From: CBFIDA01 sp965661085
GTDB lineage: Bacteria; Pseudomonadota; Gammaproteobacteria; Comchoanobacterales; Comchoanobacteraceae
Assembly: GCA_965661085.1 (NCBI GenBank)
Contig: CBFIDA010000003.1
Coordinates: forward strand, 37,158 to 101,157
Reading direction: 5' to 3'
Length of the DNA: 64,000 nucleotides
Shown: in pieces, positions 1 through 8,325 of the stretch
Layout of the letters: the number at the start of each line of letters is the position of its first letter
Position numbering within the stretch: the first letter of the stretch is position 1
Translations under genes and position numbers: made by a program
The notes under the pieces: generated by a model
The model's database searches: none
What the model was told of the DNA's origin: nothing
The model's input: only the letters and a program-made list of their open reading frames with translations

Positions 1-624
1 TTTCTTAAGGTCGTGGGGGGGCAGCACGGTCGCCAATCCCATGCCCAACAACCCTGACAATGAGAATTGAACCACACGTGTCGATGGGTACAAGCCCCAA
101 AACACAGACAAAAACAATGCAACACACCAAATGAAAGACCATCCGTGCTGTTGCGCAAAAGCCACGTGTTGCCAACGTTGCTGCATGGCGCCAAACAACA
201 TGCCCTCAATCAGAGTGGCCACCACCCCTGCCGACACATCCAAAACAGAATGATAATGGTTGAAAACCAAAGCCCACGCCACCAACACGACAATGACGGC
301 CGCCCCAATCAAGTAACGCATGTCACCGGTACGCTTAAAGTAGAGATAACCGGCGTATCCCCAAAAAGCACAGACTTTTTGGGTATGACCACTGGGCAAC
401 GCATAACCGACCATAGGTGGCGACAATGGCAAAGCAAATGCATGTTTCAAACATGCATTCAAACCAATGACCAACAGCGTAAAACACAGAACCTGCTGCC
501 ACAAATCTCTATCTTTTCGATGCAGTTGTATCACCAACACAACCCACAAGAGCGGGTCGTAAGCCAATTTTAATGCCAAACGAGAAAACTGCCAAACCAC
601 ACCACCATCATTGAGTCCAATCAC
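1..624 (-). CDS. PAP2-family membrane phosphatase (partial, 3' end beyond window)
   Basis: The minus strand is open from about 624 to the left edge, giving at least 208 residues. Two hallmarks of the PAP2 (type 2 phosphatidic acid phosphatase) fold are readable: PSGHT, and downstream FNHYHSVLDVSAG, which carries the catalytic His and Asp of motif C3. Hydrophobic segments surround both, so this is an integral membrane phosphatase of the kind that acts on undecaprenyl pyrophosphate, lipid A or phosphatidate; the substrate cannot be told from sequence. The only starts are non-ATG: GTG at 624 or TTG at 627, shortly after an in-frame TGA and behind GGAG. The C-terminus lies outside the window. Confidence 0.8.
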   Translation of the reverse strand, partial: MIGLNDGGVVWQFSRLALKLAYDPLLWVVLVIQLHRKDRDLWQQVLCFTLLVIGLNACLKHAFALPLSPPMVGYALPSGHTQKVCAFWGYAGYLYFKRTGDMRYLIGAAVIVVLVAWALVFNHYHSVLDVSAGVVATLIEGMLFGAMQQRWQHVAFAQQHGWSFIWCVALFLSVFWGLYPSTRVVQFSLSGLLGMGLATVLPPHDLKK

Positions 625-813
625 CAAAATCAGTCTCCATCAATGCATCGGCCACAATGCTACCACAATATCTTTTACCTGAAAAGGCGCATCACAGACC
701 GATCAACACACAGACGTTTCAGGAAAATGGCAGGCCCTGCACACCTTCACCAGCAGACATCCAACCTTTAACCCATACAATGCGTTGTAATAAGATGCAT
801 GCCATCAGCGCAC

Positions 814-842
814 TTGTTTTTAAAAGACATGTCATGTATATT
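814..842 (+). promoter_or_regulatory. Sigma-70-type promoter for the glycosyltransferase
   Basis: TTGTTT (814-819) is separated by 17 bases from TATATT (837-842), a good housekeeping promoter match about 33 bases before the ATG at 875. It overlaps a possible upstream TTG start at 842, which argues for the ATG start. Confidence 0.55.
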
Positions 843-874
843 TGGCCATATCTCAAATTTGGTATGAAATCACC

Positions 875-1750
875 ATGCGCCCACGTATTAAATTAGCAAT
901 CACTTTAAGCATCGGCATCATTGTTGGTGTTGGCTTGTGTCGCGCCCATCATCTGAAACTGCATAAAAAGCTCCATCATGAAACCTATGTATCTGCCAGC
1001 ATACAGCGTCAATTTTTTGCGCAATACCGGCCGCGCATCAGACACAACACGCACTCTACTAAGTCGCACTTGCCCCACATCATCCACTTCATTTGGGTAT
1101 CGTCTAATCTCCAAGCTCCAGAGCACTTGCCAAAAAGGGTCGTCGAAAACATTCAGGGATGGGCCAAGCTCAACCCAAATGTGCGGGTGATGCTCTGGAC
1201 CAATGAGAGCATTCGGACATACTTTCCAAAACTCGTACCGACATTCAAAAGAATTGATGCTCCTGCACTGATTGCCGATGTCATGCGTTATAAAATACTG
1301 GATCAATACGGTGGGCTGTATTTAGATACCGATATCGAAGCCCTCAAGCCTGTAGCAAAACTGTTCGACATCCATTCTGGTTTTACTGTGTGTGAAGACA
1401 CTGGAACCCCCAAACCAACCCAAAGCAGTCCATCTGAATTGTTTGAAACACACTGCGTACGAGCATGCAATGCTGTCATTGCCAGTCCTCAACATGCGCC
1501 CTTCATTCATGAGTCTTTCAAACATGCTTGGCGCAACGTCAAAAGCCAACCTCATATCAAAAAGTTGAAAGTTGCGATTGCTGGGCCCACCCTATTTTCA
1601 CGTTATGTTTTTGCACATGACATTAAAATCTTACAACAAGGCACATTTTACCCATGCTTATGGGACAACACCGGACAGTGCCAACATCAGCGCCTTAAGT
1701 CATTGCCCAAGGTTTATGCCAATCATACTTGGCAAGGGTCTTGGTGGTGA
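875..1750 (+). CDS. DXD-motif glycosyltransferase (Gly_transf_sug / GT32-like)
   Basis: A 291-residue protein with an N-terminal hydrophobic anchor (about residues 6-22), then the domain typical of 'glycosyltransferase sugar-binding region containing DXD motif' proteins. It reads HIIHFIWVSS, then NPNVRVMLWTNES, then YGGLYLDTDIEALK, where the Asp-x-Asp pair (about residues 151 and 153) should bind the metal and nucleotide sugar. The family includes OCH1-like mannosyltransferases and transferases used on capsule, O-antigen or as effectors. The acceptor is unknown. ATG 875 is preferred over TTG 842 because a promoter overlaps the latter. The gene stands alone, diverging from the PAP2 gene. Confidence 0.8.
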   Translation: MRPRIKLAITLSIGIIVGVGLCRAHHLKLHKKLHHETYVSASIQRQFFAQYRPRIRHNTHSTKSHLPHIIHFIWVSSNLQAPEHLPKRVVENIQGWAKLNPNVRVMLWTNESIRTYFPKLVPTFKRIDAPALIADVMRYKILDQYGGLYLDTDIEALKPVAKLFDIHSGFTVCEDTGTPKPTQSSPSELFETHCVRACNAVIASPQHAPFIHESFKHAWRNVKSQPHIKKLKVAIAGPTLFSRYVFAHDIKILQQGTFYPCLWDNTGQCQHQRLKSLPKVYANHTWQGSWW

Positions 1751-1759
1751 TGTATCTCA

Positions 1760-1960
1760 TCAACGACGATCATGCTTGGCAGGACGCCCAGTGACGCGTT
1801 GGCGCCATCGCTTGAATGATTGAGGCCTAAGATGTGTGCGCATGATGACGATGACCTCTGCTTCGGTTTTGCCTGTCATGCGCCGAATGTCATCAAAAGA
1901 CGTTTTGTCGCACCAAGCCATTTGAATGATGTCATGAATATGCGGATCAATGTCGGTCAT
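1760..1960 (-). CDS. DUF2805 / TIGR03643 family protein
   Basis: A 66-residue protein matching the small DUF2805 (TIGR03643) family across its whole length: IIQMAWCDKTSFDDI near the start, TEAEVIVIMRTHLRP in the middle and the closing SFKRWRQRVTGRPAKH. The pattern suggests a helix-turn-helix-like fold. The function is not established. In many marine gammaproteobacteria it sits near cryptochrome/photolyase-related genes and DUF2256; here that cluster lies about 45 kb away. It follows the zinc GTPase gene by 67 bases on the same strand and may be co-transcribed. Confidence 0.8.
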   Translation of the reverse strand: MTDIDPHIHDIIQMAWCDKTSFDDIRRMTGKTEAEVIVIMRTHLRPQSFKRWRQRVTGRPAKHDRR

Positions 1961-2027
1961 TTTGGCTCTCGCTCCCTGACAAAGCGATGCAATGGAAACA
2001 GCAAGCCATCCACAACAGTGGCACGGA

Positions 2028-3254
2028 TCATGCCTCGTTCTCTTCTAGTTGAAACCACTGGGGAAAGGGATCAGGCATCGCCTGATAGGACTTGGGATCA
2101 TTGAGATAATCTTCCACCAAGCACGCATCCAAACGTTGACGTAACCCTGCTTCGTCCATATCGTCTTTAAGACCAATGAAGACAAATTCTTGACGTCGAT
2201 CGCCATACCCTTGATGCCAGTGATCCTTGATGATGCCATCCATGACATCGCGACCTGGCCAATCTTCTTTGGGCACTGCCACCCACCATCGGCCCATGCC
2301 CTGATGCCGCACAAAGGCACCAGCTTGCGACATTTCGCCAGCAAAATCAGGACGCGTGGCCAACCAGAAAAACCCCTTGGCCCGAACCACACCTGGCCAT
2401 GATTCATTGAAAAATGCATGGATTTTCTCTGGATCAAATGGTGCACGTGCGCGATACACAAAACTTGTGATGCCGTATGCTTCTGTCTCCGGCACATGGT
2501 CTTCAAAATGATAGAGCGCTTGGGCCCATAAGGGATGAGACTGTGCTTCCTCCAAATCAAACATACCGGTATGCATCACTTCATCGATGGCAACCTGAGC
2601 ATGTTCGGTTTCAATGACTTTGGCTTTGGCATTGAGGCTGCGTATGATGGCATGCACCACGTCGCGTTCTTGTTGGGACACCAAGTCGATTTTGTTCAAC
2701 AAAATGACATTGGCGAATTCGATCTGTTCCACCAGCAAATCAACCAGCGTGCGTTCATCGTCTTGCCCCAAACTTTCACCTTGATCGCGCAAAAAATCGG
2801 TTGAACTGTAATTTTGCACCAAATTGGCCGCATCCACGACGGTGACCATGGTGTCCAGTTGCGCCACATCAGACAAGCTGTGACCTTGTTCATCCCTAAA
2901 ATCAAATGTGGTGGCGACCGGCAAGGGCTCAGAAATGCCGGTGCTCTCAATCAAAAGGTAATCAAACTTGGCCTCAGCAGCCAATGCCTGGACCTGTACG
3001 AGCAGATCTTCTCGCAAAGTACAACAAATGCAGCCATTGCTCATTTCAACCAATGTTTCTTCGGTTTGTGAAAGGTTGGCCCCACCTTGCTTGACCAAGT
3101 CGGCATCGATGTTGACTTCACTCATATCGTTGACAATGACAGCAACCTTATGGCCTTGGCGGTTGTTCAGGATGTGATTGAGCAAGGTCGTCTTGCCCGC
3201 ACCCAAAAAACCCGACAACACGGTCACCGGCAACTTGCTAACTGAAGTGTGCAT
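2028..3254 (-). CDS. CobW/COG0523 GTPase, ZigA-type zinc metallochaperone
   Basis: A 408-residue P-loop GTPase. The Walker A motif GFLGAGKTT is at about residues 15-23, the metal-binding motif GCICC at about 74-78, the base-specificity motif NKID is in the middle, and a C-terminal CobW_C domain is visible. This length and motif set fit the ZigA/YeiR group, which is thought to deliver zinc to client enzymes during zinc shortage. ATG 3254 has a strong AGGAGG ribosome-binding site. I see no clear Zur operator upstream, so zinc regulation is only inferred from the family. Client protein unknown. Confidence 0.9.
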   Translation of the reverse strand: MHTSVSKLPVTVLSGFLGAGKTTLLNHILNNRQGHKVAVIVNDMSEVNIDADLVKQGGANLSQTEETLVEMSNGCICCTLREDLLVQVQALAAEAKFDYLLIESTGISEPLPVATTFDFRDEQGHSLSDVAQLDTMVTVVDAANLVQNYSSTDFLRDQGESLGQDDERTLVDLLVEQIEFANVILLNKIDLVSQQERDVVHAIIRSLNAKAKVIETEHAQVAIDEVMHTGMFDLEEAQSHPLWAQALYHFEDHVPETEAYGITSFVYRARAPFDPEKIHAFFNESWPGVVRAKGFFWLATRPDFAGEMSQAGAFVRHQGMGRWWVAVPKEDWPGRDVMDGIIKDHWHQGYGDRRQEFVFIGLKDDMDEAGLRQRLDACLVEDYLNDPKSYQAMPDPFPQWFQLEENEA

Positions 3255-3523
3255 TGCTGACCTCCTCTGATCACTGAAAGAACCTCCTATTCTATCCGAG
3301 AGCTTTGCTAAAAAACAAGTTGTCTCGTGAAAGTCCTATCCATCAAAGTTCAGCCATAGACTGGCACATGGTGCTGTAACAAATGACAATTTAAATACTG
3401 TGGTCAGGGACAAAGCCATGTCCCCAAAGATCAATGGTTTGTGTTTTTGTAAGAGCGTGAGAACACTTCGCCACTGGTGCAATGGGTCAGCACCGATGGG
3501 CATGTATCATGGCGCTCTCCCGC

Positions 3524-4204
3524 CTAACGACGAAAGCGTTTGGGCTTTGGACCAGGAGGGACGTCGGACGCGCGTGGTTTTGATTCTTTGCGCAAAGAAG
3601 CTCGCCGCTTTTGGTCCTGCATCACCGCTTGCTTGTAATCAGGCTCGATGGCCCAATTGTTAACACCATAACCGAAGATTTCATTGCCAAGAATATTGAT
3701 GTGCTTTTGTATCTGTTGCAAAAGATTTTGTTTAACGCCTGGTTTCATGTCACCAGCGTGAGGTATGGCGCACACCTTAATGTGGGTCACACGATTGATA
3801 TATGTTACATGACCAGATGCAGCAGGGCGTTTGCACCAATCTTTGCATGCGTCAAGCAGTGTCACAAGATCTTTATGCGTTTTAAGGGTGCGCATTGTAC
3901 GATTGATGCCACCACTCTTTTTCCTTATCGGATGTTTTTCGGGTATACGTAAAAACTGTGTCAAACCAATCAAGTGTTTGTCCACAGAGGCATAAGCCTG
4001 CTTCAGTATCTTTTTATGTTCACTCTGGCTAAGTGGCTCTTTTGTGCGAGATGCGCATGGTTGTGAACGTTTTTTACGTTTTGGCACGTTGTTTCCCAAA
4101 AACAAAATACACTGGTGCATGCTTGCCAATGATGCAAGCGGTACAGTAAAAACAGCACAATCTTTGGCGATTGTTAAAAATATGTGGCGCATATGCCAAA
4201 ACAC
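3524..4204 (-). CDS. Hypothetical basic protein
   Basis: An open frame of 226 codons with no family I recognise. It has a moderately hydrophobic N-terminal stretch (about residues 8-38) followed by a strongly basic body (PKRKKRSQP, KHPIRKKSGG) and a basic proline-containing tail (PPGPKPKRFRR). The true start may lie downstream of 4204. It follows the 358-residue unknown gene by 46 bases on the same strand, and both have basic tails, so they may be one transcript and could even be parts of one broken gene. No function is proposed. Confidence 0.45.
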   Translation of the reverse strand: MFWHMRHIFLTIAKDCAVFTVPLASLASMHQCILFLGNNVPKRKKRSQPCASRTKEPLSQSEHKKILKQAYASVDKHLIGLTQFLRIPEKHPIRKKSGGINRTMRTLKTHKDLVTLLDACKDWCKRPAASGHVTYINRVTHIKVCAIPHAGDMKPGVKQNLLQQIQKHINILGNEIFGYGVNNWAIEPDYKQAVMQDQKRRASLRKESKPRASDVPPGPKPKRFRR

Positions 4205-4250
4205 TCACCATGCCTTCCAAACCCTACGGGAGGAGTTGTCTTACACAACG

Positions 4251-5327
4251 TCAGCGCATATGCCTGACGCCTGTTTTGCCCTCCTCTTTTTTCTTGGCAT
4301 GCCTTTTGTTTCGGCGTGGGGGCCTTTTATGCTTGCGTTCCAAGCTTTCAGATGTAGAGGCCATCGTGGTTGGCTTTGGCAGCATTTTGAGAAATGCCAA
4401 AAAATGGGGGATGTTTTCTTTGCCCACCTTTGATGACAAAGTGCGCAATGCTCGAATCGTTTGATCCGATATCCATTGCTTGATCTGGGGTGAAGCACGT
4501 AAAATGGACTTAAAAAAACCCTCCAATGGTTTAGGATCTTTGATCGCGAGGAGTTTTTTGTTCAGCGCTTTTTTATATCGTTTGGTGGCGGTAGCGCCCC
4601 TAAACCTTTTGGGTGTATTCAGCTTGGCCAGAAGATCATCCAATGGCGCTCGTACTTCTTTCGCTTTCTGCTCTGCTGCACGCAATGCCGCTTTCAAGGC
4701 TTGTTGATTCGTTTTGAGCGATTGAATGTAGGTCGCAAGCCCTTCAGCCCCAGAGAAAAGCAACGCTTTGTATTGTTCCGCACGACTGATACAACGCTGA
4801 AGCACCATCACCATGCGCTCACCCAATTTCTCAGATGACCGCACACTTTCCAAATCTTTCTTAGCCTGTTCAAAAGCTTGGTGCGTTTTTCTTATCTCTG
4901 ATTGATGCACGCTGAGTATCTTAGAGATAATCGGCCGTACCGCAGTCATAACCTGTTGTTGATGACGCACGCTATCTGATCCAAGCGACATGAAAGATTG
5001 AGGATTGTCAATGTTTCTAAATGGTAGGAGACCGCGTTGTATCTTACCCTGTTGGTCAAGATAAATGTGCGTTTTATAAATGATAAGGCGTGGTGACTGT
5101 CGTTCAACGTGGGGCGTGACATGCCAAGGGCTCCAGCGCCAATCTCCTTTTGTGAAAAATTGATCCACAGATATATGATCCAAACGATGGCCATCGAAGG
5201 CATCAAATTCAATCATCACATAATGACCAGCGTTGTAGCGTTGATGTTCTTGCAGTCTTGGATACAACTGCTTCACAATGATGTACAGTGGATTGGGTTG
5301 CTGCTGTTTTAAATCGTTATTTTTCAT
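4251..5327 (-). CDS. Hypothetical protein with coiled-coil-like middle and basic C-terminus
   Basis: A 358-residue protein not assigned to any family. The N-terminal third (about 1-125) looks globular and beta-rich (GHYVMIEFDAFDGHRLDH, LIIYKTHIYLDQQGK). Residues about 135-235 are rich in Lys, Glu, Gln and Ala and look helical or coiled-coil. The last 30 residues are very basic (KHKRPPRRNKRHAKKKEEGK). ATG 5327 is the only good start. The architecture is reminiscent of a DNA-binding or secreted protein, but that is speculation. Neighbour 3524-4204 is probably in the same transcript. Confidence 0.55.
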   Translation of the reverse strand: MKNNDLKQQQPNPLYIIVKQLYPRLQEHQRYNAGHYVMIEFDAFDGHRLDHISVDQFFTKGDWRWSPWHVTPHVERQSPRLIIYKTHIYLDQQGKIQRGLLPFRNIDNPQSFMSLGSDSVRHQQQVMTAVRPIISKILSVHQSEIRKTHQAFEQAKKDLESVRSSEKLGERMVMVLQRCISRAEQYKALLFSGAEGLATYIQSLKTNQQALKAALRAAEQKAKEVRAPLDDLLAKLNTPKRFRGATATKRYKKALNKKLLAIKDPKPLEGFFKSILRASPQIKQWISDQTIRALRTLSSKVGKENIPHFLAFLKMLPKPTTMASTSESLERKHKRPPRRNKRHAKKKEEGKTGVRHMR

Positions 5328-5340
5328 GACATTTTGTTGT

Positions 5341-5715
5341 TTTTTTTATTATAGACAACAATTGAGAAATGTGTGCGCATTCAGCTAAAAAAGCACCTTC
5401 GCCAAGATGCGTGCCACACAACACTGATCGACACCAAACTGTACGCATTGCCACACGTTGATCCACCAACAACAAAGATGTTGGCCACCACACGAGACTT
5501 CATGAGAGGAAGCATGGGTTCCTTTGAGGCATAAATTTTCCCCCAACACCGAGCACACTGATGGGCCTGTTGAAATCTAGAGCGATCTGGTGAGCTTTGT
5601 GTTGGTTGCCGAAATCTGTTGATGGCTTTGCAGACACTGCCTGGTTTTATTGTGGCCCAACCGCAGAATAAATTTTGTATCGTTTCATGACGGAGGTCGG
5701 ATTGTACAACAGTCT
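5341..5715. other. Gene-free stretch
   Basis: About 375 bases between two minus-strand genes. There is no supportable open frame, RNA or terminator. A short minus-strand reading (about 5410-5510) faintly recalls an FAD-enzyme fragment but is too short and interrupted to call. Confidence 0.3.
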
Positions 5716-6242
5716 CTATGCTTTTATTATTTTATTGAGTTGCCAATTGCAATCGGCAAAGCCCATGGCAACGTCAAATTTTTGGTGCTCAAATATGCCG
5801 CTGGGCAAACGCAATGGCATGTTGGTTTCAGATGCTTTAACAGGATCAAAAAAACCAATGTTAAATGCGGTCGATAAAGATCTTCAACCGCATTGAGGGG
5901 CTGGATGCCACGCTCACGAATGAAGGCAACCACATTGCGATGCAATGTCTTCATGTGTGTATGCCTAACAACACTCAATTCTGCTGCTTGTAGCCCTGAA
6001 AATTGTCCCTCGAGTTTGATGATGCTTAGGCCTGAAAACTCAGGATGACAATGCCATTGCCTAAATTCACAACACCATTGCTTAAAGATTTTCTCTACTT
6101 CCGAAACCGCATATTCGAACTGACACAGTGAAATGTGTGGTATGCTGCCTTGACCAAGCAAGTATCCCGAGTGAACCTCAGCAAAATAATGTGTAGACAG
6201 TGCTTCATAAAATTTTCTCTGCTGCGCACTTGGCACCAACAC
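5716..6242 (-). pseudogene. 2H phosphoesterase (LigT / 2'-5' RNA ligase-like), frameshifted
   Basis: The two H-x-(S/T)-hydrophobic signatures of the 2H phosphoesterase superfamily are present: PHISLCQFEY near the N-terminus and YRPHLTL about 90 residues later. Right after the second motif the frame is lost at a run of seven A on the plus strand (5848-5854). Adding one base restores a sensible C-terminus (FFDPVKASETN, then FEHQKFDVAMGFADCNW) that stops at 5716-5718, whereas the uninterrupted frame gives an improbable tail ending at 5727. The start is GTG 6242, just after an in-frame TAA. Either a real decay event or a homopolymer sequencing error. Confidence 0.65.
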
Positions 6243-6596
6243 AATGTTGCATCGTATGTTTTACGCCAACCCCTCATTTCTGGCCGAGACATGATCATAG
6301 CATCCAAGTGCTATCGTGCAACCACTGTGCCGTTGTCACATTCTCAACACACAATTTGACACCTTCACTGACCAAGCCAAGCATATTGTTTGAAATGAAT
6401 CATACTGGGATGCCTAAGACGCCATGGTATGAAAAAAACCAAACGACCCTTGTCTCATTACATACATTCTTATCATAGATATGATGGTCATCTCTGTCTC
6501 TTTGAGAGCGGAACATGCATGCCATTTAAAAAGCTCACTCAAAATTCCAATCCAATGTTTGATATCGCATGGTTGGAATAAAAATAAAGACACGCT
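6243..6596. other. Gene-free stretch
   Basis: About 350 bases with only short shadow frames. I see no RNA gene, clear promoter or hairpin terminator. Confidence 0.3.
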
Positions 6597-7256
6597 CTAG
6601 CCTTCATCCAACGCATCGATGTCCAAACTACAAATGGCTGGTAGTTTGGCATTGATTGTTGCGATGTCCCAGCCCCACCAGGCAATCGCCAAAAGGCGCG
6701 CAATGTCTTTTTCATCAAAACGCATTTTGACAATCTTGGCTGGATTGCCTGCAACAACCGCATAATCAGGCACATCCTTGACCACAAAACTGTTGGCACC
6801 AATGATTGCACCATGCCCAATGGTTACGCCATTTCTCACCATACTGTTGTACCCAAACCAAACATCATTTTTGACGATGATGTCGCCCTTAATGGGCAAT
6901 TGGTTGACATCATACAAACGTTCCCAGCCATGTTTGAAGATGGGAAAAGGATAAGTGCTGATCGCATCAAGTGTGTGATCGCCTGTCATGATGAATTTGG
7001 TTTCAGCGGCAATGGCACAAAACTTGCCAATCACAAGCTTTACCCTGTCGGGTTGGTAATTGTACAATACATTGTTTTCTTCAAAATGCTTTGCGCCATA
7101 TCGCCTGTCATCATAGTAGGTATAATCACCCACTTCTATGTTGGGAGACACAATGATGTTTTTTAAAAACACCAGATCTACATCATCACCAAGTGGTTTT
7201 TTGGAATGGGGGTTGGGGCCATTGTTGCCCAAATTTTTTGAATTGCCTGTACTCAT
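6597..7256 (-). CDS. CatB/Vat-related O-acetyltransferase (hexapeptide repeat)
   Basis: A 219-residue left-handed beta-helix acetyltransferase of the xenobiotic (CatB/VatD) type. The region around MTGDHTLDAISTYPF supplies the expected catalytic His, followed by hexapeptide repeats (VWFGYNSMVRNGVTIGHGA, IIGANSFVVKDVPDYAVVAG) and the conserved NPAKIV. Relatives acetylate chloramphenicol or streptogramin A, but many chromosomal copies act on unknown small molecules or sugars, so resistance should not be assumed. ATG 7256 follows a GAGGA ribosome-binding site. It lies in the accessory region next to an IS5 remnant. Confidence 0.85.
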   Translation of the reverse strand: MSTGNSKNLGNNGPNPHSKKPLGDDVDLVFLKNIIVSPNIEVGDYTYYDDRRYGAKHFEENNVLYNYQPDRVKLVIGKFCAIAAETKFIMTGDHTLDAISTYPFPIFKHGWERLYDVNQLPIKGDIIVKNDVWFGYNSMVRNGVTIGHGAIIGANSFVVKDVPDYAVVAGNPAKIVKMRFDEKDIARLLAIAWWGWDIATINAKLPAICSLDIDALDEG

Positions 7257-7342
7257 TTATATCCTCAAAAATGATCTTTTTCTGCAAGCACGCCTCCGGG
7301 CTATTTTTATCTGCAAGATTGCAAAGCTCAAATGTTGTTTTC

Positions 7343-7633
7343 CACAGTACCCAGGCACTGGCGCTTTTGGATGGCATGAAGACCACAGCCATTCTGGCAG
7401 ACAGAGGGTATGATATCGTGGATGCAGCGAACGCAATGGGCGCGGAGGCCGTGATACCACCAAAGGCGCATCGCAAGGCAGTCAGGCTTTTCGATAAAGA
7501 CCTTTATAAAGCGCGCAATCTTATTGCGCGTATGTTCAATAAGATCAAGTACTTTCGACGTGTTGCAACGCGTTATGACAAAACAGCTTCGGCTTATCTT
7601 GGCTTTGTATGGGTTGCTGGAATCTGTTTATGA
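7343..7633 (+). mobile_element. IS5-family transposase remnant (C-terminal part only)
   Basis: About 95 residues match the end of an IS5-family (IS427-like group) DDE transposase: ILADRGYDIVDAANAMGAE, AVIPPKAHRK, then the DYDK-type region FDKDLYKARNLIARMFNKIK and RRVATRYDKTASAYLGF. The N-terminal two thirds, including the earlier catalytic Asp region, is absent, and no terminal inverted repeats are recognised. The element is therefore dead. It marks the edge between the acetyltransferase gene and the hipBA segment. Confidence 0.85.
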
Positions 7634-7703
7634 CTTAAATGAACAATTGTCGACATGCCCTAGATACCTTGAGAATAACTTATAACAAAACGAACACGAT
7701 GCG

Positions 7704-7730
7704 TTGCCTTGTCATATGACTTTGGGACAT
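7704..7730 (+). repeat. Copy 1 of an imperfect direct repeat flanking hipBA
   Basis: 27 bases beginning TTGCCTTGTCATATGAC. It matches 9563-9589 at 23 of 27 positions in the same orientation, 1.86 kb apart, one copy on each side of the hipBA genes. It could be a mobile-element scar or a dispersed repeat. Confidence 0.45.
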
Positions 7731-7960
7731 GCCAATGATGAGCCTGATGTGGCGCATTGAAGCAGCACCCTCTGCATACCGCAAAAATTTCTCACGGTAC
7801 ATTTATCGCCAGTGAGTGATTTTTGGCGCTTCCAATTTGTGATAAATTTTCAGCCTTGTACATTGTCTATACCCTTAAATTTGCCTAAATGCCCTGCCCC
7901 TTAGGGGTGATATTCAGAATCTGGTGATAAAGCGTTCGCTGGGTGATCGTGAGACCCGAG

Positions 7961-7989
7961 TTGACTTAATTCAGACAGGACATTATAAT
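7961..7989 (+). promoter_or_regulatory. Strong sigma-70 promoter of hipBA
   Basis: TTGACT (7961-7966), a 17-base spacer, and a perfect TATAAT (7984-7989). Transcription should begin near 7997, about 30 bases before the hipB ATG. The -10 element lies inside a palindrome that is a likely operator. Confidence 0.8.
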
Positions 7990-7998
7990 ATCCATTAT
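7985..7998 (+). promoter_or_regulatory. Palindromic operator candidate over the hipBA -10 box
   Basis: ATAAT-ATCC-ATTAT is a perfect inverted repeat covering most of the -10 element and reaching the start site. HipB-type antitoxins repress their own operon by binding palindromes at the promoter, so this is the natural autoregulation site; the assignment is by position and symmetry only. Confidence 0.5.
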
Positions 7999-8025
7999 TG
8001 GGAAAATTTGCACACGAGGATCGTT

Positions 8026-8325
8026 ATGGTATCAATAAAGTCCCCTTTTGAGATGGCTGGAGAAATTGCTAAAAAGGCTCAAGAAAAGCGCTTGAAACTC
8101 AATTTGAGTCAAAAAACGCTGTCTGAAAAATCAGGCGTCAGCTACGGCACATTGAAAAAATTTGAACAAAAGGGACAAATATCTTTAGAGTCGTTGTTGA
8201 AGATTGCCTTGGCACTTGGTGAGATGGCTCAGTTTGAACATCTTTTTGCTCAAACAGATGATCGATTACCCGCATCTCTTGATGCACTTTTAGATGAACA
8301 TCCGCGAAAAAGAGGCCGTAAATGA
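8026..8325 (+). CDS. hipB: HipB-like antitoxin, XRE-family HTH repressor
   Basis: A 99-residue helix-turn-helix protein: KRLKLNLSQKTLSEKSGVSY followed by GTLKKFEQKGQISLESLLKI is a textbook Cro/C1-type HTH. A basic C-terminal tail (HPRKRGRK) follows. The start is ATG 8026, with GAGGA about seven bases upstream; the open frame extends further upstream but into the promoter. It ends in a four-base overlap with hipA, typical of type II toxin-antitoxin operons. Expected role: bind and neutralise HipA and repress the operon. Confidence 0.9.
   Translation: MVSIKSPFEMAGEIAKKAQEKRLKLNLSQKTLSEKSGVSYGTLKKFEQKGQISLESLLKIALALGEMAQFEHLFAQTDDRLPASLDALLDEHPRKRGRK

Noticed and set aside
67..573. 168-codon plus-strand frame at the left edge
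   Set aside because: Antisense to the PAP2 gene, whose motifs are clear on the minus strand.
3400..3663. 87-codon plus-strand frame
   Set aside because: Lies largely over the minus-strand hypothetical gene at 3524 and has no domain.
5400..5700. Possible GMC-oxidoreductase C-terminal fragment on the minus strand
   Set aside because: Only a few residues resemble FVVGGST-type sequence; frames are interrupted and cannot be supported.
6597..7256. CatB-like gene as an antibiotic-resistance gene
   Set aside because: The family includes many non-resistance acetyltransferases; sequence alone does not support a resistance call.
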